A DNA stretch of 64,000 nucleotides from Pseudomonas tructae. GTDB lineage: Bacteria; Pseudomonadota; Gammaproteobacteria; Pseudomonadales; Pseudomonadaceae. Shown here in pieces: positions 18,824 to 29,490 of the stretch (positions are counted from its first letter, which is position 1; each line of letters starts with the position of its first letter). The translations under genes and the position numbers were made by a program. The DNA lies in contig NZ_CP035952.1 of assembly GCF_004214895.1 (NCBI RefSeq), positions 682,001 to 746,000 on the forward strand. The letters run 5' to 3'. The notes under the pieces were generated by a model. That model was not told the DNA's origin and ran no database searches. It was given only the letters and a program-made list of their open reading frames with translations.

Positions 18824-18840
18824 TGCACCATTTTGGCGCA
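18824..18840. promoter_or_regulatory. NtrC site, promoter-distal (strong)
   Basis: TGCACCATTTTGGCGCA differs from the palindromic consensus TGCACCA-N3-TGGTGCA at one base. It is centred near -138 of the predicted glnA start. It also lies about 50 bp upstream of the -10 of the divergent thiI, so NtrC binding could affect both genes. Confidence 0.8.
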
Positions 18841-18888
18841 TGAAAAACCTTCTGTACAAAAGTTGCTCAAAACGTGAGCGATTTCCGC

Positions 18889-18894
18889 TATAAT
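18889..18894 (+). promoter_or_regulatory. -10 element of thiI
   Basis: A perfect TATAAT lies 43 bp before the thiI ATG. The best upstream partner, TTGCTC at 18863, is 20 bp away, so the -35 is weak. Confidence 0.5.
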
Positions 18895-18937
18895 CCGCGC
18901 CCCACTTTTTTAGTCGGCATCGCGCGCGCTGTTTTTC

Positions 18938-20392
18938 ATGAAACTAATCGTAAAAGTCTTCCCAGAGATCACCATCAAGAGCCGGCCGGTTCGCAAGCGC
19001 TTCATCCGTCAGCTGGCCCGCAACATCCGCAACGTGCTCAAGGACCTCGATCCTGCGCTCGCGGTTAATGGTGTCTGGGATAACCTCGAAGTGATCACTC
19101 ACATCGAGGACGAGAAAGTCCTGCGCGAGATGACCGAGCGTCTGACCTGCATGCCGGGCATTGCCCACTTCCTGCAGGTCGACGAATACCCGCTGGGTGA
19201 CTTCGACGACATCGTCGCCAAGTGCAAGCAGCACTTTGGCCACCTGCTGGCCGGCAAGCGCTTTGCCGTACGCTGCAAGCGCGGCGGCCACCACGATTTC
19301 AGCTCGATGGACGTTGACCGCTACGTTGGCAGCCAGTTGCGCCAGCAGTGCGGCGCCGCCGGTATTGACCTGCGTACCCCGGAAGTGGAGGTGCGTATCG
19401 AGGTGCGCGACAAGCGCCTGTACGTTATCCACAACCAGCACAAAGGCATCGGCGGCTACCCGCTGGGTGCTCTGGAACAGACCCTGGTGCTGATGTCCGG
19501 TGGTTTCGACTCCACGGTCGCCGCCTACCAGATGATGCGCCGCGGCCTGATGACCCACTTCTGCTTTTTCAACCTTGGCGGCCGCGCCCACGAACTGGGG
19601 GTGATGGAAGTCGCTCACTACCTGTGGAAGAAGTACGGCAGCAGCCAGCGCGTTTTGTTCGTCAGCGTGCCGTTCGAAGAAGTGGTTGGCGAGATCCTTG
19701 GCAAGGTCGACAACAGCTACATGGGCGTGACCCTCAAGCGCATGATGCTGCGTGCGGCGACCAACATCGCCGACCGTCTGCAGATCGACGCCCTGGTGAC
19801 CGGTGAAGCGATTTCCCAGGTGTCGAGCCAGACCCTGCCCAACCTTGCGGTGATCGATTCGGCCACCGAGAAGCTGGTACTGCGCCCGCTGCTGGCCAGC
19901 CACAAGCAGGACATCATCGACCTGGCCCAGCAGATCGGCACCGCCGAGTTTGCCAAGCACATGCCTGAATACTGCGGCGTGATCTCGGTGAACCCGACCA
20001 CCTGCGCCAAGCGTCATCGCCTCGACTATGAAGAGAAGCAGTTCGACATGGCGGTGCTCGAGCGCGCCCTGGAGCGCGCCCGCCTGATCTCCATCGACCA
20101 CGTGATCGATGAACTCAGCGAAGATATTCAGATCGAAGAAGTCAGCCAGGCGCTGGCCGGGCAGGTGGTGATCGACATTCGCCACCCCGATGCCCAGGAA
20201 GACCAGCCCCTGGAACTGGACGGCATCGAGGTCAAGGCCTTGCCGTTCTACGCCCTGAACAGTCGCTTCAAGGAGCTGGATGCCACGCGCCAGTACCTGC
20301 TGTATTGCGACAAGGGGGTAATGAGTCGCCTGCATGCCCACCATTTGCTCAGTGAGGGACATGCCAATGTGCGCGTTTATCGTCCGACATAA
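18938..20392 (+). CDS. thiI: ThiI, tRNA 4-thiouridine synthase / sulfurtransferase
   Basis: The 484-residue protein has an N-terminal ferredoxin-like domain, a THUMP domain (about 60-165), the PP-loop SGGFDS at 187-192 and a C-terminal rhodanese domain. The acceptor Cys457 is in LLYCDKG, and a second conserved cysteine is in the [14 protein letters not shown] segment near 344. It adenylates U8 of tRNA and transfers sulfur from IscS. The C-terminal rhodanese half marks the long form seen in gammaproteobacteria, also used for thiamin thiazole sulfur. It is divergent from glnA. Confidence 0.97.
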   Translation: MKLIVKVFPEITIKSRPVRKRFIRQLARNIRNVLKDLDPALAVNGVWDNLEVITHIEDEKVLREMTERLTCMPGIAHFLQVDEYPLGDFDDIVAKCKQHFGHLLAGKRFAVRCKRGGHHDFSSMDVDRYVGSQLRQQCGAAGIDLRTPEVEVRIEVRDKRLYVIHNQHKGIGGYPLGALEQTLVLMSGGFDSTVAAYQMMRRGLMTHFCFFNLGGRAHELGVMEVAHYLWKKYGSSQRVLFVSVPFEEVVGEILGKVDNSYMGVTLKRMMLRAATNIADRLQIDALVTGEAISQVSSQTLPNLAVIDSATEKLVLRPLLASHKQDIIDLAQQIGTAEFAKHMPEYCGVISVNPTTCAKRHRLDYEEKQFDMAVLERALERARLISIDHVIDELSEDIQIEEVSQALAGQVVIDIRHPDAQEDQPLELDGIEVKALPFYALNSRFKELDATRQYLLYCDKGVMSRLHAHHLLSEGHANVRVYRPT

Positions 20393-20406
20393 GACGCCGG
20401 GGCTAT

Positions 20407-20491
20407 ATGGCGGGAGCATCCGCCATCGCCCTCCCGACCTACGGGCCCGTTGAGCGCCATTCATTCATATTGGCCGCCTAGACTGGGCGGC
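20407..20491 (+). other. Two hairpins in the thiI-typA gap
   Basis: ATGGCGG/CCGCCAT (20407-20426) and GCCGCC/GGCGGC (20473-20491) are perfect stems. The second ends 29 bases before the typA GTG and lies in its probable leader. Neither has a T-run. A structured leader could influence typA translation, but this is only a suggestion. Confidence 0.35.
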
Positions 20492-20520
20492 AACCCGAAT
20501 CCTCTGATCGAGATACACAC

Positions 20521-22341
20521 GTGATCGAAAATCTGCGTAACATCGCCATCATCGCCCACGTTGACCATGGTAAAACCACCCTGGTCGACAAACTCCTGCG
20601 TCAGTCCGGCACTCTGGAGCGTAACGAGCTCAACGACGAGCGCGTCATGGACTCCAACGACCAGGAAAAAGAGCGCGGTATTACCATTCTGGCGAAAAAC
20701 ACCGCCATCAACTGGAACGGCTACCACATCAACATCGTCGACACCCCCGGCCACGCCGACTTCGGTGGCGAGGTTGAGCGTGTAATGTCGATGGTCGACT
20801 CGGTACTGCTGCTGGTCGATGCCCAAGACGGCCCTATGCCGCAAACCCGTTTCGTGACCAAGAAGGCCTTCGAAGCCGGCCTGCGTCCAATCGTGGTCAT
20901 CAACAAGGTCGACCGTCCAGGCGCGCGTCCTGACTGGGTTCTGGACCAGATCTTCGACCTGTTCGACAACCTCGGTGCTACCGACGAACAGCTGGACTTC
21001 AAAGTCGTCTACGCCTCGGCCCTGAACGGCATTGCCGGTCTGGACCACACCGAAATGGCCGAAGACATGACCCCGCTGTACCAGTCGATCGTCGACAACG
21101 TACCAGCGCCAGCGGTTGACCGTGACGGCCCGTTCCAGATGCAAATCTCGGCGCTGGACTACAACAGCTTCCTCGGTGTTATCGGCGTTGGCCGTATTGC
21201 CCGTGGTCGTGTCAAGCCGAACACTCCGGTTGTTGCCATCGACACCGACGGCAAGAAGCGTAACGGTCGTATCCTCAAGCTGATGGGTCACCACGGCCTG
21301 CATCGCGTTGACGTCGAAGAAGCCCAGGCTGGCGACATCGTCTGCATCAGCGGTTTCGACGAGCTGTTCATCTCCGACACCCTGTGCGCCCCGGACGCGG
21401 TCGAAGCGATGAAGCCGCTGACCGTTGACGAGCCAACCGTTTCCATGACCTTCCAAGTCAACGACTCGCCGTTCTGCGGTAAAGAAGGCAAGTTCGTGAC
21501 TTCCCGTAACATCAAGGAACGTCTGGACAAAGAGCTGCTGTACAACGTTGCACTGCGCGTTGAAGAAGGCGACTCGGCTGACAAGTTCAAGGTTTCCGGC
21601 CGTGGTGAGCTGCACCTGTCGGTTCTGATCGAAACCATGCGTCGCGAAGGCTTCGAAATGGGCGTTGGTCGTCCGGAAGTGATCATCCGTGAAGTCGACG
21701 GCGCCAAGCAGGAACCGTTCGAGAACGTCACCATCGATATCCCTGAAGATTCCCAGGGCAAGGTCATGGAAGAAATGGGTCTGCGTAAAGGCGACCTGAC
21801 CAACATGGTGCCGGATGGCAAGGGCCGTGTACGTCTGGAATACAACATTCCAGCCCGTGGTCTGATCGGTTTCCGTAACCAGTTCCTGACCCTGACCAAC
21901 GGTGCAGGCATCCTGACCTCGATCTTCGATCGCTACGCTCCGATGAAGTCCGGCCACATGTCCGGTCGTCAGAACGGCGTACTGGTTTCGGTCGAAACCG
22001 GCAAGGCCCTGACCTACTCCCTGGAAACCCTGCAGGCGCGCGGCAAGCTGTTCGTTGAACACGGTCAGGAGATCTACAACGGTCAAATCGTCGGCCTGAA
22101 CAGCCGCGACAACGACCTGGGCGTCAACCCTACCAAGGGCAAGAAGCTCGACAACATGCGTGCTTCGGGTAAAGACGAAACCATCGCCCTGGTTCCACCT
22201 GTTCGCTTTACCCTGGAACAGGCTCTGGAATTCATCCAGGACGACGAGCTGTGCGAAGTGACCCCTAAGTCGATCCGTCTGCGCAAGAAGATCCTCGACG
22301 AAGGCGAGCGTACCCGCGCTGCCAAGAAAGCCAAGAACTGA
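20521..22341 (+). CDS. typA: TypA/BipA, ribosome-associated translational GTPase
   Basis: The 606-residue protein begins at a GTG. It has the EF-G-like G domain with G1 AHVDHGKTT (about 12-20), G3 [11 protein letters not shown] (about 74-84) and G4 NKVD near 128. Domains II, III and V follow, then the BipA-specific C-terminal domain rich in Lys and Arg. It binds the ribosome and supports 50S assembly and growth in cold or stress. The codon use is the most biased of the window, as expected for a highly expressed gene. It stands alone, ending at a strong terminator. Confidence 0.98.
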   Translation: MIENLRNIAIIAHVDHGKTTLVDKLLRQSGTLERNELNDERVMDSNDQEKERGITILAKNTAINWNGYHINIVDTPGHADFGGEVERVMSMVDSVLLLVDAQDGPMPQTRFVTKKAFEAGLRPIVVINKVDRPGARPDWVLDQIFDLFDNLGATDEQLDFKVVYASALNGIAGLDHTEMAEDMTPLYQSIVDNVPAPAVDRDGPFQMQISALDYNSFLGVIGVGRIARGRVKPNTPVVAIDTDGKKRNGRILKLMGHHGLHRVDVEEAQAGDIVCISGFDELFISDTLCAPDAVEAMKPLTVDEPTVSMTFQVNDSPFCGKEGKFVTSRNIKERLDKELLYNVALRVEEGDSADKFKVSGRGELHLSVLIETMRREGFEMGVGRPEVIIREVDGAKQEPFENVTIDIPEDSQGKVMEEMGLRKGDLTNMVPDGKGRVRLEYNIPARGLIGFRNQFLTLTNGAGILTSIFDRYAPMKSGHMSGRQNGVLVSVETGKALTYSLETLQARGKLFVEHGQEIYNGQIVGLNSRDNDLGVNPTKGKKLDNMRASGKDETIALVPPVRFTLEQALEFIQDDELCEVTPKSIRLRKKILDEGERTRAAKKAKN

Positions 22342-22361
22342 GTCTTAGTTCCAGCTGAATG

Positions 22362-22397
22362 AAAACGCCCCCGGTCGCAAGGCCGGGGGCGTTTTTG
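22362..22397 (+). terminator. Terminator of typA
   Basis: AACGCCCCCGG pairs with CCGGGGGCGTT across a short loop and is followed by TTTTTG. It begins 20 bp after the stop. Confidence 0.92.
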
Positions 22398-22414
22398 TTT
22401 GTCTGGTAAAACAA

Positions 22415-22473
22415 TCGCGGGGCAAGCCCGCTCCCACAGGCTCAGCACTGTGGGAGCGGGCTTGCCCCGCGAT
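22415..22473. repeat. REP pair (inverted)
   Basis: TCGCGGGGCAAGCCCGCTCC and its reverse complement form a near-perfect inverted pair around an eight-base centre. It sits in the convergent gap between typA and the YkgJ gene. Confidence 0.92.
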
Positions 22474-22478
22474 GATTT

Positions 22479-22886
22479 CTAGCGGCGCGCTGCCGGTTTT
22501 GGGATGTACGCGCAATAGCCCGGCCGCGGTCCGACCCGTGGATGGTTGCGGCAGGTGTCCGGGCGTGTCTCGTAAATGGTGCACAGGCGGCTCTTGCGGT
22601 CCAGGTACAGACAATCGCCGTTGCTCAACTGAGTCAGGGTGAAAATGCCCGACTTCTGGTTGAAGCGCTGGATGATCCCGTCCTTCTGCAAGCGTTTGGC
22701 GATGTTCTTCGGCGGGTCGCCTTGCTCGAACTCATCCACTACACCCATGCGGATCAGGTCTTTGATTTTCACTTCTGTTGCTAATGTGCAGCAGGTCGAA
22801 TTGCAGCCCCCGCACATATGGCTTTGGTACTTCTGCCAGGTCTCCAGTCGGTCGACTTCGGCGGCGGCAATCAGGGTCGGTTTCAT
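22479..22886 (-). CDS. YkgJ-type cysteine-cluster protein
   Basis: The 135-residue protein carries the CxxCxxxCC motif (CGGCNSTCC, about 25-33) and later cysteines in GDCLYLDRKSRLCTIY and RPDTCRNHP. Together these are the hallmark of the zinc- or iron-chelating UPF0153/YkgJ family. The function is not established; metal or iron-sulfur binding is the usual assumption. It is a single minus-strand gene convergent with typA and divergent from glgP. Confidence 0.85.
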   Translation of the reverse strand: MKPTLIAAAEVDRLETWQKYQSHMCGGCNSTCCTLATEVKIKDLIRMGVVDEFEQGDPPKNIAKRLQKDGIIQRFNQKSGIFTLTQLSNGDCLYLDRKSRLCTIYETRPDTCRNHPRVGPRPGYCAYIPKPAARR

Positions 22887-23085
22887 CAGGCTCAGGTTTT
22901 AGATGTTCTAGTTGGCGCGCGATCATACCGGAGTTGGTCAAAATGTGAACAACCATTTGCCGGTTGCCACGCCAACGGCTGCCGCTTTTGCACAGAAACT
23001 CCAGAACCCGCGCTGTCGCTCTGTGTCGAACGGTCTAGGCTGACAAATCTCCATCCGCTTTCGTCAACTTGCCCGAGGACGTCGC

Positions 23086-25536
23086 ATGTCTCAGGAACCG
23101 TTCGCTCGTGACGCAGAGGTGGCCGCTTTTCGCACCGCTGTGCTGGATAAATTGACCTACGCGGTCGGCAAGGACCCGGAGCACGCCTTCGACCACGACT
23201 GGTTCGAAGCCATTGCCCTGGCCGCCCGCGATCACATGGTCGATCACTGGATGGACCACACCCGGCAGATCTACCGCAAAAGCCAGAAGCGCGTGTACTA
23301 CCTGTCGCTGGAGTTCCTCATCGGCCGCCTGCTGTACGACAGCCTGAGCAACCTGGGCTTGCTGGATGTCGCCCGCGAGGCGCTGGACGGGCTCAACGTC
23401 GACCTTGAGCGCATCCGTCTACTGGAGCCCGATGCGGCGCTGGGTAACGGTGGCCTGGGGCGCCTGGCGGCCTGTTTCATGGAGAGCATGTCGACCCTGG
23501 GCATTGCCGCCCATGGCTACGGTATTCGTTACGAGCATGGCCTGTTCCGCCAGGCGGTGGTCGATGGCTGGCAGCAGGAGCAGACCGAGAACTGGCTGGA
23601 CTTTGGCAACCCCTGGGAGTTCGAGCGGGCCGAAGTGATCTATCCGATCAGCTTTGGCGGCAGCGTCGAAACCGTGCACGACACCGCAGGCCAGCCACGC
23701 CAGGTGTGGTGGCCGGCAGAGACCGTGCGCGCGGTGGCCTACGATACGCCGGTGGTCGGCTGGCGCGGCGCCAGCGTCAACACCTTGCGCCTGTGGCGGG
23801 CGCGGGCGCTGGAGGAACTGCACCTGGAGCGTTTCAACGCCGGCGACCATCTCGGTGCGGTGGCCGAAGTGGCGCGGGCCGAGAGTATCTCGCGGGTGCT
23901 GTACCCGGCCGACAGCACCGAGGCCGGCCAGGAGTTGCGCCTGCGCCAGGAGTATTTTTTTGTTTCTGCCTCGCTTCAGGACTTGCTGCGCCGGCACCTG
24001 AACATGCACGACAGCCTGCTCAACCTGCCGCAGCAAGCAGCGATCCAGCTCAACGATACCCACCCTTCGATTGCCGTTGCCGAGCTGATGCGCCTGCTGG
24101 TCGATCAGCACGAAGTGCCGTGGGACACCGCCTGGCAACTGACCGTCGAGACCCTGGCCTACACCAACCACACGCTCTTGCCCGAAGCCCTGGAGACCTG
24201 GCCGGTGGGCCTGATGGAGCGCATGCTGCCGCGGCACATGCAGATCATCTACCTGATCAACGCCTTTCATATTGATGCCTTGCGCGCCAAGGGCATCCAT
24301 GACTTCGACGTGTTGCGGGCGGTTTCGCTGATCGAGGAAGACAACGGCCGGCGGGTGCGCATGGGGAATCTGGCGTTCCTCGGTTCGCACAGCGTCAACG
24401 GCGTGTCGGCGCTGCACAGCAAGCTGATGCGCAGCACGGTGTTCGCCGAAATGCACAAGCTCTACCCCGAGCGGATCAACAACAAGACCAACGGCATCAC
24501 CTTCCGTCGCTGGTTGTTCCAGGCCAACCCGCAACTCACCGGCATGCTGGTCGAGGCCCTGGGCGCCGAGGTACTCGATGACCCGCAAGGGCGGCTGCGC
24601 GACCTTGAACCGTTTGCCGACAAGGCATCGTTCTGCAAGCAGTTCGCTGCCCAGCGCCTGCACAGCAAAAGGGCCCTGGCCAGCCTTATCCAGGAGCGCC
24701 TGGGCATCACCCTCAACCCCGAAGCGATGTTCGATGTGCAGGTCAAACGTATCCACGAGTACAAGCGGCAGTTGCTCAACCTGCTGCACACCGTGGCCCT
24801 GTACCAGGCGATCCGTGCCGAACCCGGCACCGGCTGGGCGCCGCGGGTGAAAATCTTCGCCGGCAAGGCCGCCGCCAGCTATCACCAGGCCAAGCTGATC
24901 ATCAAACTGAGCAACGACATCGCCAAGGTGGTCAACAACGACCCGACCGTACGCGGCCTGCTAAAGGTGGTGTTCCTGCCCAACTACAACGTCAGCCTGG
25001 CCGAGAGCATTATCCCGGCGGCGGACCTCTCCGAGCAGATTTCCACCGCCGGTTACGAAGCCTCCGGCACCAGCAACATGAAGTTCGGCCTCAATGGCGC
25101 GCTGACCATTGGCACCCTGGACGGCGCCAACGTCGAGATGTGCGAGCAGGTGGGGGCGCAGAACATGTTCATCTTCGGCCTCACCTCCCAGCAGGTGGAG
25201 GCGCGCAAGCGCAGCGGTGATTTTGGCGCCAGTGCCGCGATCGGCGCCTCCCATCGGCTCAACGATGTGCTCCAGGCCATTCGCGGCGGCGTGTTTTCAC
25301 CCGATGACCCGGCCCGCTACGTCGGCCTGGTCGATTCGTTGGTGGCCTATGACCGCTTTCTGTTGTGCGCCGATTTCGACGCTTATTGGGAGGCGCAGTT
25401 GCGCGTCGAAGCGCTGTGGCAGGAGCCCCGGCAGTGGTGGCGCATGGCGGTGCTCAACACCGCGCGCATGGGCTGGTTCTCCTCGGACCGGACCATCCGC
25501 GAGTACGCGACCGAAATCTGGAAAGCCCTCGACTAA
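23086..25536 (+). CDS. glgP: GlgP, glycogen/maltodextrin phosphorylase
   Basis: The 816-residue enzyme has family length. The N-terminal half shows YYLSLEFLIGR and the catalytic-site segment LGNGGLGRLAACF (about 119-131). The C-terminal half carries the pyridoxal phosphate lysine, about Lys666, in SGTSNMKFGLNGA. It releases glucose-1-phosphate from alpha-1,4-glucans in the cytoplasm. No other glycogen gene is adjacent. fbp follows 142 bp downstream on the same strand, so both genes of carbohydrate metabolism could respond together, though a separate promoter is likely. Confidence 0.97.
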   Translation: MSQEPFARDAEVAAFRTAVLDKLTYAVGKDPEHAFDHDWFEAIALAARDHMVDHWMDHTRQIYRKSQKRVYYLSLEFLIGRLLYDSLSNLGLLDVAREALDGLNVDLERIRLLEPDAALGNGGLGRLAACFMESMSTLGIAAHGYGIRYEHGLFRQAVVDGWQQEQTENWLDFGNPWEFERAEVIYPISFGGSVETVHDTAGQPRQVWWPAETVRAVAYDTPVVGWRGASVNTLRLWRARALEELHLERFNAGDHLGAVAEVARAESISRVLYPADSTEAGQELRLRQEYFFVSASLQDLLRRHLNMHDSLLNLPQQAAIQLNDTHPSIAVAELMRLLVDQHEVPWDTAWQLTVETLAYTNHTLLPEALETWPVGLMERMLPRHMQIIYLINAFHIDALRAKGIHDFDVLRAVSLIEEDNGRRVRMGNLAFLGSHSVNGVSALHSKLMRSTVFAEMHKLYPERINNKTNGITFRRWLFQANPQLTGMLVEALGAEVLDDPQGRLRDLEPFADKASFCKQFAAQRLHSKRALASLIQERLGITLNPEAMFDVQVKRIHEYKRQLLNLLHTVALYQAIRAEPGTGWAPRVKIFAGKAAASYHQAKLIIKLSNDIAKVVNNDPTVRGLLKVVFLPNYNVSLAESIIPAADLSEQISTAGYEASGTSNMKFGLNGALTIGTLDGANVEMCEQVGAQNMFIFGLTSQQVEARKRSGDFGASAAIGASHRLNDVLQAIRGGVFSPDDPARYVGLVDSLVAYDRFLLCADFDAYWEAQLRVEALWQEPRQWWRMAVLNTARMGWFSSDRTIREYATEIWKALD

Positions 25537-25678
25537 GCTTCAAGGGCCGGCCCGGGAGGGGTGAACTCTCGGGCCGATGTGCCGTCTGATCGGCCAAGCG
25601 TGTCTGATTGCTCGCTAGCGCTTCACTCTCCCTGTAAACTGCGTGGGTTTTTATTACCCCCTTCCTTCGGAGCCTTAC

Positions 25679-26689
25679 ATGTCCCGCGTTACCCTGAGTC
25701 GCTATTTGATTGAGCAGACCCGCAGCAACAGTACCCCTGCCGATCTGCGCTTCCTGATCGAAGTGGTGGCGCGTGCGTGCAAGGAAATCAGCCACAACGT
25801 CTCCAAAGGCGCGCTGGGCGGTGTTCTGGGCAGCATGGGCACTGAAAACGTGCAGGGCGAAGTGCAGAAGAAGCTGGACGTGATCTCCAACGACATCCTG
25901 CTCGAAGCCAACGAGTGGGGCGGTCACCTGGCCGGCATGGCCTCCGAAGAGATGGACAACGCCTACCAGATCCCGGGCAAATACCCCAAAGGTGCCTACC
26001 TGCTGGTATTCGACCCGCTGGACGGCTCGTCGAACATCGACGTCAACGTCTCGGTCGGCACCATCTTCTCGGTACTGCGCTGCCCGAACGAATACCTGAG
26101 CCAGAACGAAAGCCTCAACGAGCAGGCCTTCCTGCAGCCAGGCACCAAGCAGGTTGCCGCCGGTTATGCGATCTACGGCCCGCAGACCATGCTGATCCTG
26201 ACCCTGGGCAACGGTGTCAAAGGCTTCACCCTGGACCGCGAGCTGGGCAGCTTCGTGCTGACCCACGAGAACATCCAGGTGCCGGAAACCACCGCCGAAT
26301 TCGCCATCAACATGTCCAACCAGCGTCACTGGGAAGCGCCTGTGACCCGCTATGTGGGCGAGCTGCTGGCCGGTGAGACCGGTCCGCTGAAAAAGAACTA
26401 CAACATGCGCTGGATCGCCTCGATGGTTGCCGATGTGCACCGCATCCTCACCCGTGGCGGCCTGTTCATGTACCCGCGCGACGCCCGTGAGCCGTCCAAG
26501 CCGGGCAAGCTGCGCCTGATGTACGAAGCCAACCCGATGTCCTTCATCATCGAACAGGCCGGCGGTGCTTCCACCGACGGCAAACAGCGCATCCTCGACA
26601 TCCAGCCAGAGAGCCTGCACCAGCGCGTGGCGGTGTTCCTGGGCTCCAAGCAGGAAGTCGAGCGCGTTACCGGTTATCACAAGGAGTAA
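25679..26689 (+). CDS. fbp: Fructose-1,6-bisphosphatase, class I
   Basis: The 336-residue protein starts at the ATG at 25679 with CGGAG upstream. The metal site motif [19 protein letters not shown] is at about 111-129, and the sugar-phosphate binding segment with [12 protein letters not shown] is near 280. It hydrolyses fructose-1,6-bisphosphate to fructose-6-phosphate, a committed gluconeogenic step that matters in Pseudomonas growing on organic acids and amino acids. The downstream DUF924 gene begins 3 bp after the stop, so the two are probably cotranscribed. Confidence 0.98.
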   Translation: MSRVTLSRYLIEQTRSNSTPADLRFLIEVVARACKEISHNVSKGALGGVLGSMGTENVQGEVQKKLDVISNDILLEANEWGGHLAGMASEEMDNAYQIPGKYPKGAYLLVFDPLDGSSNIDVNVSVGTIFSVLRCPNEYLSQNESLNEQAFLQPGTKQVAAGYAIYGPQTMLILTLGNGVKGFTLDRELGSFVLTHENIQVPETTAEFAINMSNQRHWEAPVTRYVGELLAGETGPLKKNYNMRWIASMVADVHRILTRGGLFMYPRDAREPSKPGKLRLMYEANPMSFIIEQAGGASTDGKQRILDIQPESLHQRVAVFLGSKQEVERVTGYHKE

Positions 26690-26692
26690 ATC

Positions 26693-27289
26693 ATGCTCGC
26701 ACCTTGGCAGCCTTTGCTGGAGTGGTGGTTTGGCTGGGGCACCAGCCCCCAGGATGTGGCTGACGAGAAGAGCACCTTGTGGTTCGGCAAGCACCACGAC
26801 GACGAAGCGCGCGAGCGCTTCGGCGACCTGGTCGAGCAGGCGTTGGCCGGCGGCCTCGATGAGTGGCTGCAAAGCCCGCAGGGCTGGTTGGGCCTGGTGT
26901 TACTGCTCGACCAACTGCCGCGCATGATCCACCGCGACACACCGCGCGCCTTCGATGGCGACCGGCGTGCCCAGGTGCTGGTGATGCAGGGCCTGGACAA
27001 GGCCTGGGACTTCCAGCTGCTGCCGATCCAGCGGGTGTTCATCCTGCTGGTGCTGGAGCATGCCGAGGTGCTGGACTGGCAGAACATCAGCGTCAAGCGT
27101 TATCAGTTGCTGCTCGATGCCCAGCCCGAAGCCGATCGGCGCTTGTTCGAGGGTTTCCTCGACTACGCCGAGCAGCACCAGCGAGTGATTGCCCGCTTTG
27201 GCCGCTTCCCGCATCGCAACCTGGTTCTGAATCGGCCGAGTACCGATAAAGAGATGGATTTTCTGCTGGAGCCGGGCTCAAGGTTCTGA
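26693..27289 (+). CDS. DUF924 family protein
   Basis: The 198-residue cytoplasmic protein has the family pattern: WWFG near the start, LVLLLDQLPRMIHRDTPRAF at about 67-86, and a C-terminal FGRFPHRNLVLNR motif. It is all alpha-helical with no signal peptide. The function of the family is unknown; its fold resembles tetratricopeptide-like helical repeats. It directly follows fbp by 3 bp and ends at a REP pair convergent with a chemoreceptor gene. Confidence 0.85.
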   Translation: MLAPWQPLLEWWFGWGTSPQDVADEKSTLWFGKHHDDEARERFGDLVEQALAGGLDEWLQSPQGWLGLVLLLDQLPRMIHRDTPRAFDGDRRAQVLVMQGLDKAWDFQLLPIQRVFILLVLEHAEVLDWQNISVKRYQLLLDAQPEADRRLFEGFLDYAEQHQRVIARFGRFPHRNLVLNRPSTDKEMDFLLEPGSRF

Positions 27290-27298
27290 GTTGAATTC

Positions 27299-27353
27299 AT
27301 CGCGGGGCAAGCCCGCTCCCACATATTCTGTAGGAGCGGGCTTGCCCCGCGAT
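27299..27353. repeat. REP pair (inverted)
   Basis: The arms ATCGCGGGGCAAGCCCGCTC and their reverse complement are separated by a short centre. The pair fills the convergent gap between the DUF924 gene and the chemoreceptor gene. Confidence 0.92.
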
Positions 27354-27363
27354 CAGTTTCAAA

Positions 27364-29256
27364 TCAGATCCTGAAACTGCCCACCAGCTGCTTCAACCGA
27401 TTGGCCTGATTCTCCAGGTCATTGCAGGCGCGCAAGGTTGTCTGCAGGTTCGCTACCCCTTCCTGATTCAGCGTATTGATCTCGGTGATGTCGACATTGA
27501 TCGACTCGACCACGGCTGTCTGCTCTTCGGTGGCAGTGGCCACCGACTGGTTCATGCCGTCGATTTCACCAATGCGCTGGGTCACGCTGCCCAGCCGATC
27601 ACCGGCCTGGTTGGCGATGCCGACGCTGTGCTGGCTGTGGCTCTGGCTTTGGGTCATGGTGCTGACCGCCACCTGGGCGCCGGCCTGCAGTTCTTCGATG
27701 ATACGCTGGACCTGCTGCGCCGAGTCCTGGGTGCGGTGGGCGAGGTTGCGTACCTCGTCAGCCACCACGGCAAAGCCACGTCCGGCCTCACCGGCGCGGG
27801 CCGCTTCAATGGCGGCATTGAGGGCCAGCAGGTTGGTCTGTTGGGAGATCCCGCTGATTACCTCAAGAATCTGGCCGATGTTGACCGTGTTGGCATTGAG
27901 GGTCTCGATGTTGCTGCACGAGTCGCTGATCTTCTCCGACAGCTGGTTCATCACCTCGATGGTCTGCTCGACCACTTGCTGGCCTTGTTCGGCCAGGTTG
28001 CGTGCGTCGCTTGAGTGCTGCGAGGCGAGGGCGGCGTTCTGGGCGATTTCCTGGGCGGCGGCGCCCAGTTGGTTGATCGCGGCGGCAACACTGCTGGTGC
28101 GGCTCGACTGCTGGTCGGCATTATGGATCGAGGCGTTCGAGGCGCTGACCACACGCTGGGCCACTTCATTGACCTGGCCGGTGGCCGAGGCCACTTCGCG
28201 GATCGACTCGTGGATACGCTCGACGAAGCGGTTGAACGACTGGCCGAGGCTGCCGAACTCGTCCTGGCCATGGATGCGCAGGCGTCGGGTCAGGTCGCCT
28301 TCACCTTCGGCGATGTCGTGCATTGCCCGTCCCATCACATGCAGCGGCTCCATCAGCACGCGAATCAGCAGGCCGAGCAGGGCAATGATGATCAGCACAG
28401 CGATGACTGTGGCCACCACGGCAGAGGTGCGCAGTTCGCTGAGCATGGCGAAGGCGAAATCCTGGTCAAGCTCCAGCGCCACGTACCAGTCAGCCGAAGG
28501 CACACCGTTGACCTTGGTGAAGGTGATGAACTGCTGGTGGCCGTCACGTTCGGCTTCCTTCAGGCCGCTGCCGACCTGCGGGGTGGCTTGCGGGTAGGCG
28601 TCGCTGAGGTTTTTCAGCACCAGGTCGGCTTTGGGGTGCACGAGGATCTTGCCGGCGCCGTTGACGATGAAGGCCTGGCCGTGGCCGTCGAAGTTCAGTG
28701 CGTTGATGATTGCGCTGATGCTGTCCAGGTCAGTGTCCACGCCGTTGACGCCGATCAGTTGGCCCTGGTGCTGCACCGGGGTAGCCAGGGTGATCACCAG
28801 TTTGTTGGCGGATACCGAAATGTAGGGCTCGGTGACGATGGTCTGGCCAGCACCGGTGGCGGCCTTGTACCAGCCGCGAACCCTTGGATCGTAATCGGCG
28901 GCGCGATTACCCAGCGGTACCGATTGCATGTAGCCGTCCTGGCCACCGAAGTAGGTCAGCAGAAAATTGCTGCCGTAGACCGGCAGGTTCAGGCTGCGCG
29001 TCAGGCTGTCTTTGTTGGCGCCATCGACGGCGACCTGCTGGGACAACGACTGCAGAAGCTGCATGCGGCTTTGCAGCCAGGTCTGGATGTTGCTGCTGGT
29101 CAGGCTGCCGAGCTCCTGCATCGAGGCTTCGGTGTTGCTGCGCAGGGTCTGGCGCTGGCGGTAGTCGTTGAACAGGATGAAGCAGGTGAAGGCGACAGCG
29201 ACCACCAGGGCGGCGGCGAGCAGAATCTTGTGGCTGAACTTCAGGTTTTTTGTCAT
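27364..29256 (-). CDS. Methyl-accepting chemotaxis protein with amino-acid-type dCache domain
   Basis: The 630-residue receptor has TM1 at about 10-29, a periplasmic dCache domain to about 270, TM2 at about 272-295, a HAMP domain and a cytoplasmic signalling hairpin ([19 protein letters not shown]). The membrane-distal Cache module carries the amino-acid-binding signature Tyr122, Arg127, Trp129, Tyr130, Tyr145 and Asp174, the same pattern as PctA with one residue offset. It therefore probably senses L-amino acids directly. The ATG at 29256 was chosen because TM1 follows it directly. It has no C-terminal pentapeptide for CheR tethering. It is a single gene on the minus strand. Confidence 0.93.
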   Translation of the reverse strand: MTKNLKFSHKILLAAALVVAVAFTCFILFNDYRQRQTLRSNTEASMQELGSLTSSNIQTWLQSRMQLLQSLSQQVAVDGANKDSLTRSLNLPVYGSNFLLTYFGGQDGYMQSVPLGNRAADYDPRVRGWYKAATGAGQTIVTEPYISVSANKLVITLATPVQHQGQLIGVNGVDTDLDSISAIINALNFDGHGQAFIVNGAGKILVHPKADLVLKNLSDAYPQATPQVGSGLKEAERDGHQQFITFTKVNGVPSADWYVALELDQDFAFAMLSELRTSAVVATVIAVLIIIALLGLLIRVLMEPLHVMGRAMHDIAEGEGDLTRRLRIHGQDEFGSLGQSFNRFVERIHESIREVASATGQVNEVAQRVVSASNASIHNADQQSSRTSSVAAAINQLGAAAQEIAQNAALASQHSSDARNLAEQGQQVVEQTIEVMNQLSEKISDSCSNIETLNANTVNIGQILEVISGISQQTNLLALNAAIEAARAGEAGRGFAVVADEVRNLAHRTQDSAQQVQRIIEELQAGAQVAVSTMTQSQSHSQHSVGIANQAGDRLGSVTQRIGEIDGMNQSVATATEEQTAVVESINVDITEINTLNQEGVANLQTTLRACNDLENQANRLKQLVGSFRI

Positions 29257-29490
29257 TGCGAGGTCTGTCTGCACAAGGCGGGTCAACGGGTGGGGCGCGG
29301 CAATCGGTCGCAGCGCCTTCCTATGTCGTCCGTTATGGGCAAAAGATTAATAGCAGAACCCACCAGTCGACCAATGGCGGGGGTTTGACGTCAACAAAGC
29401 CTTGGTGCTCGGGAACCGGAGGGGCTTTTTCCCTTCTAAGCTGTCGGTAGGCCATCGCGCCTGCACCCTCATGTCCAGGAGTGACCTTTC

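Noticed and set aside
20461..22086. A 541-codon minus-strand frame opposite typA
   Set aside because: It has no motifs, and the plus strand encodes a complete, highly codon-biased GTPase.
22415..22473. Inverted REP pairs considered as IS ends or attachment sites
   Set aside because: No transposase, target duplication or cargo lies between arms; the same short palindrome recurs at many gene ends as typical REP sequence.
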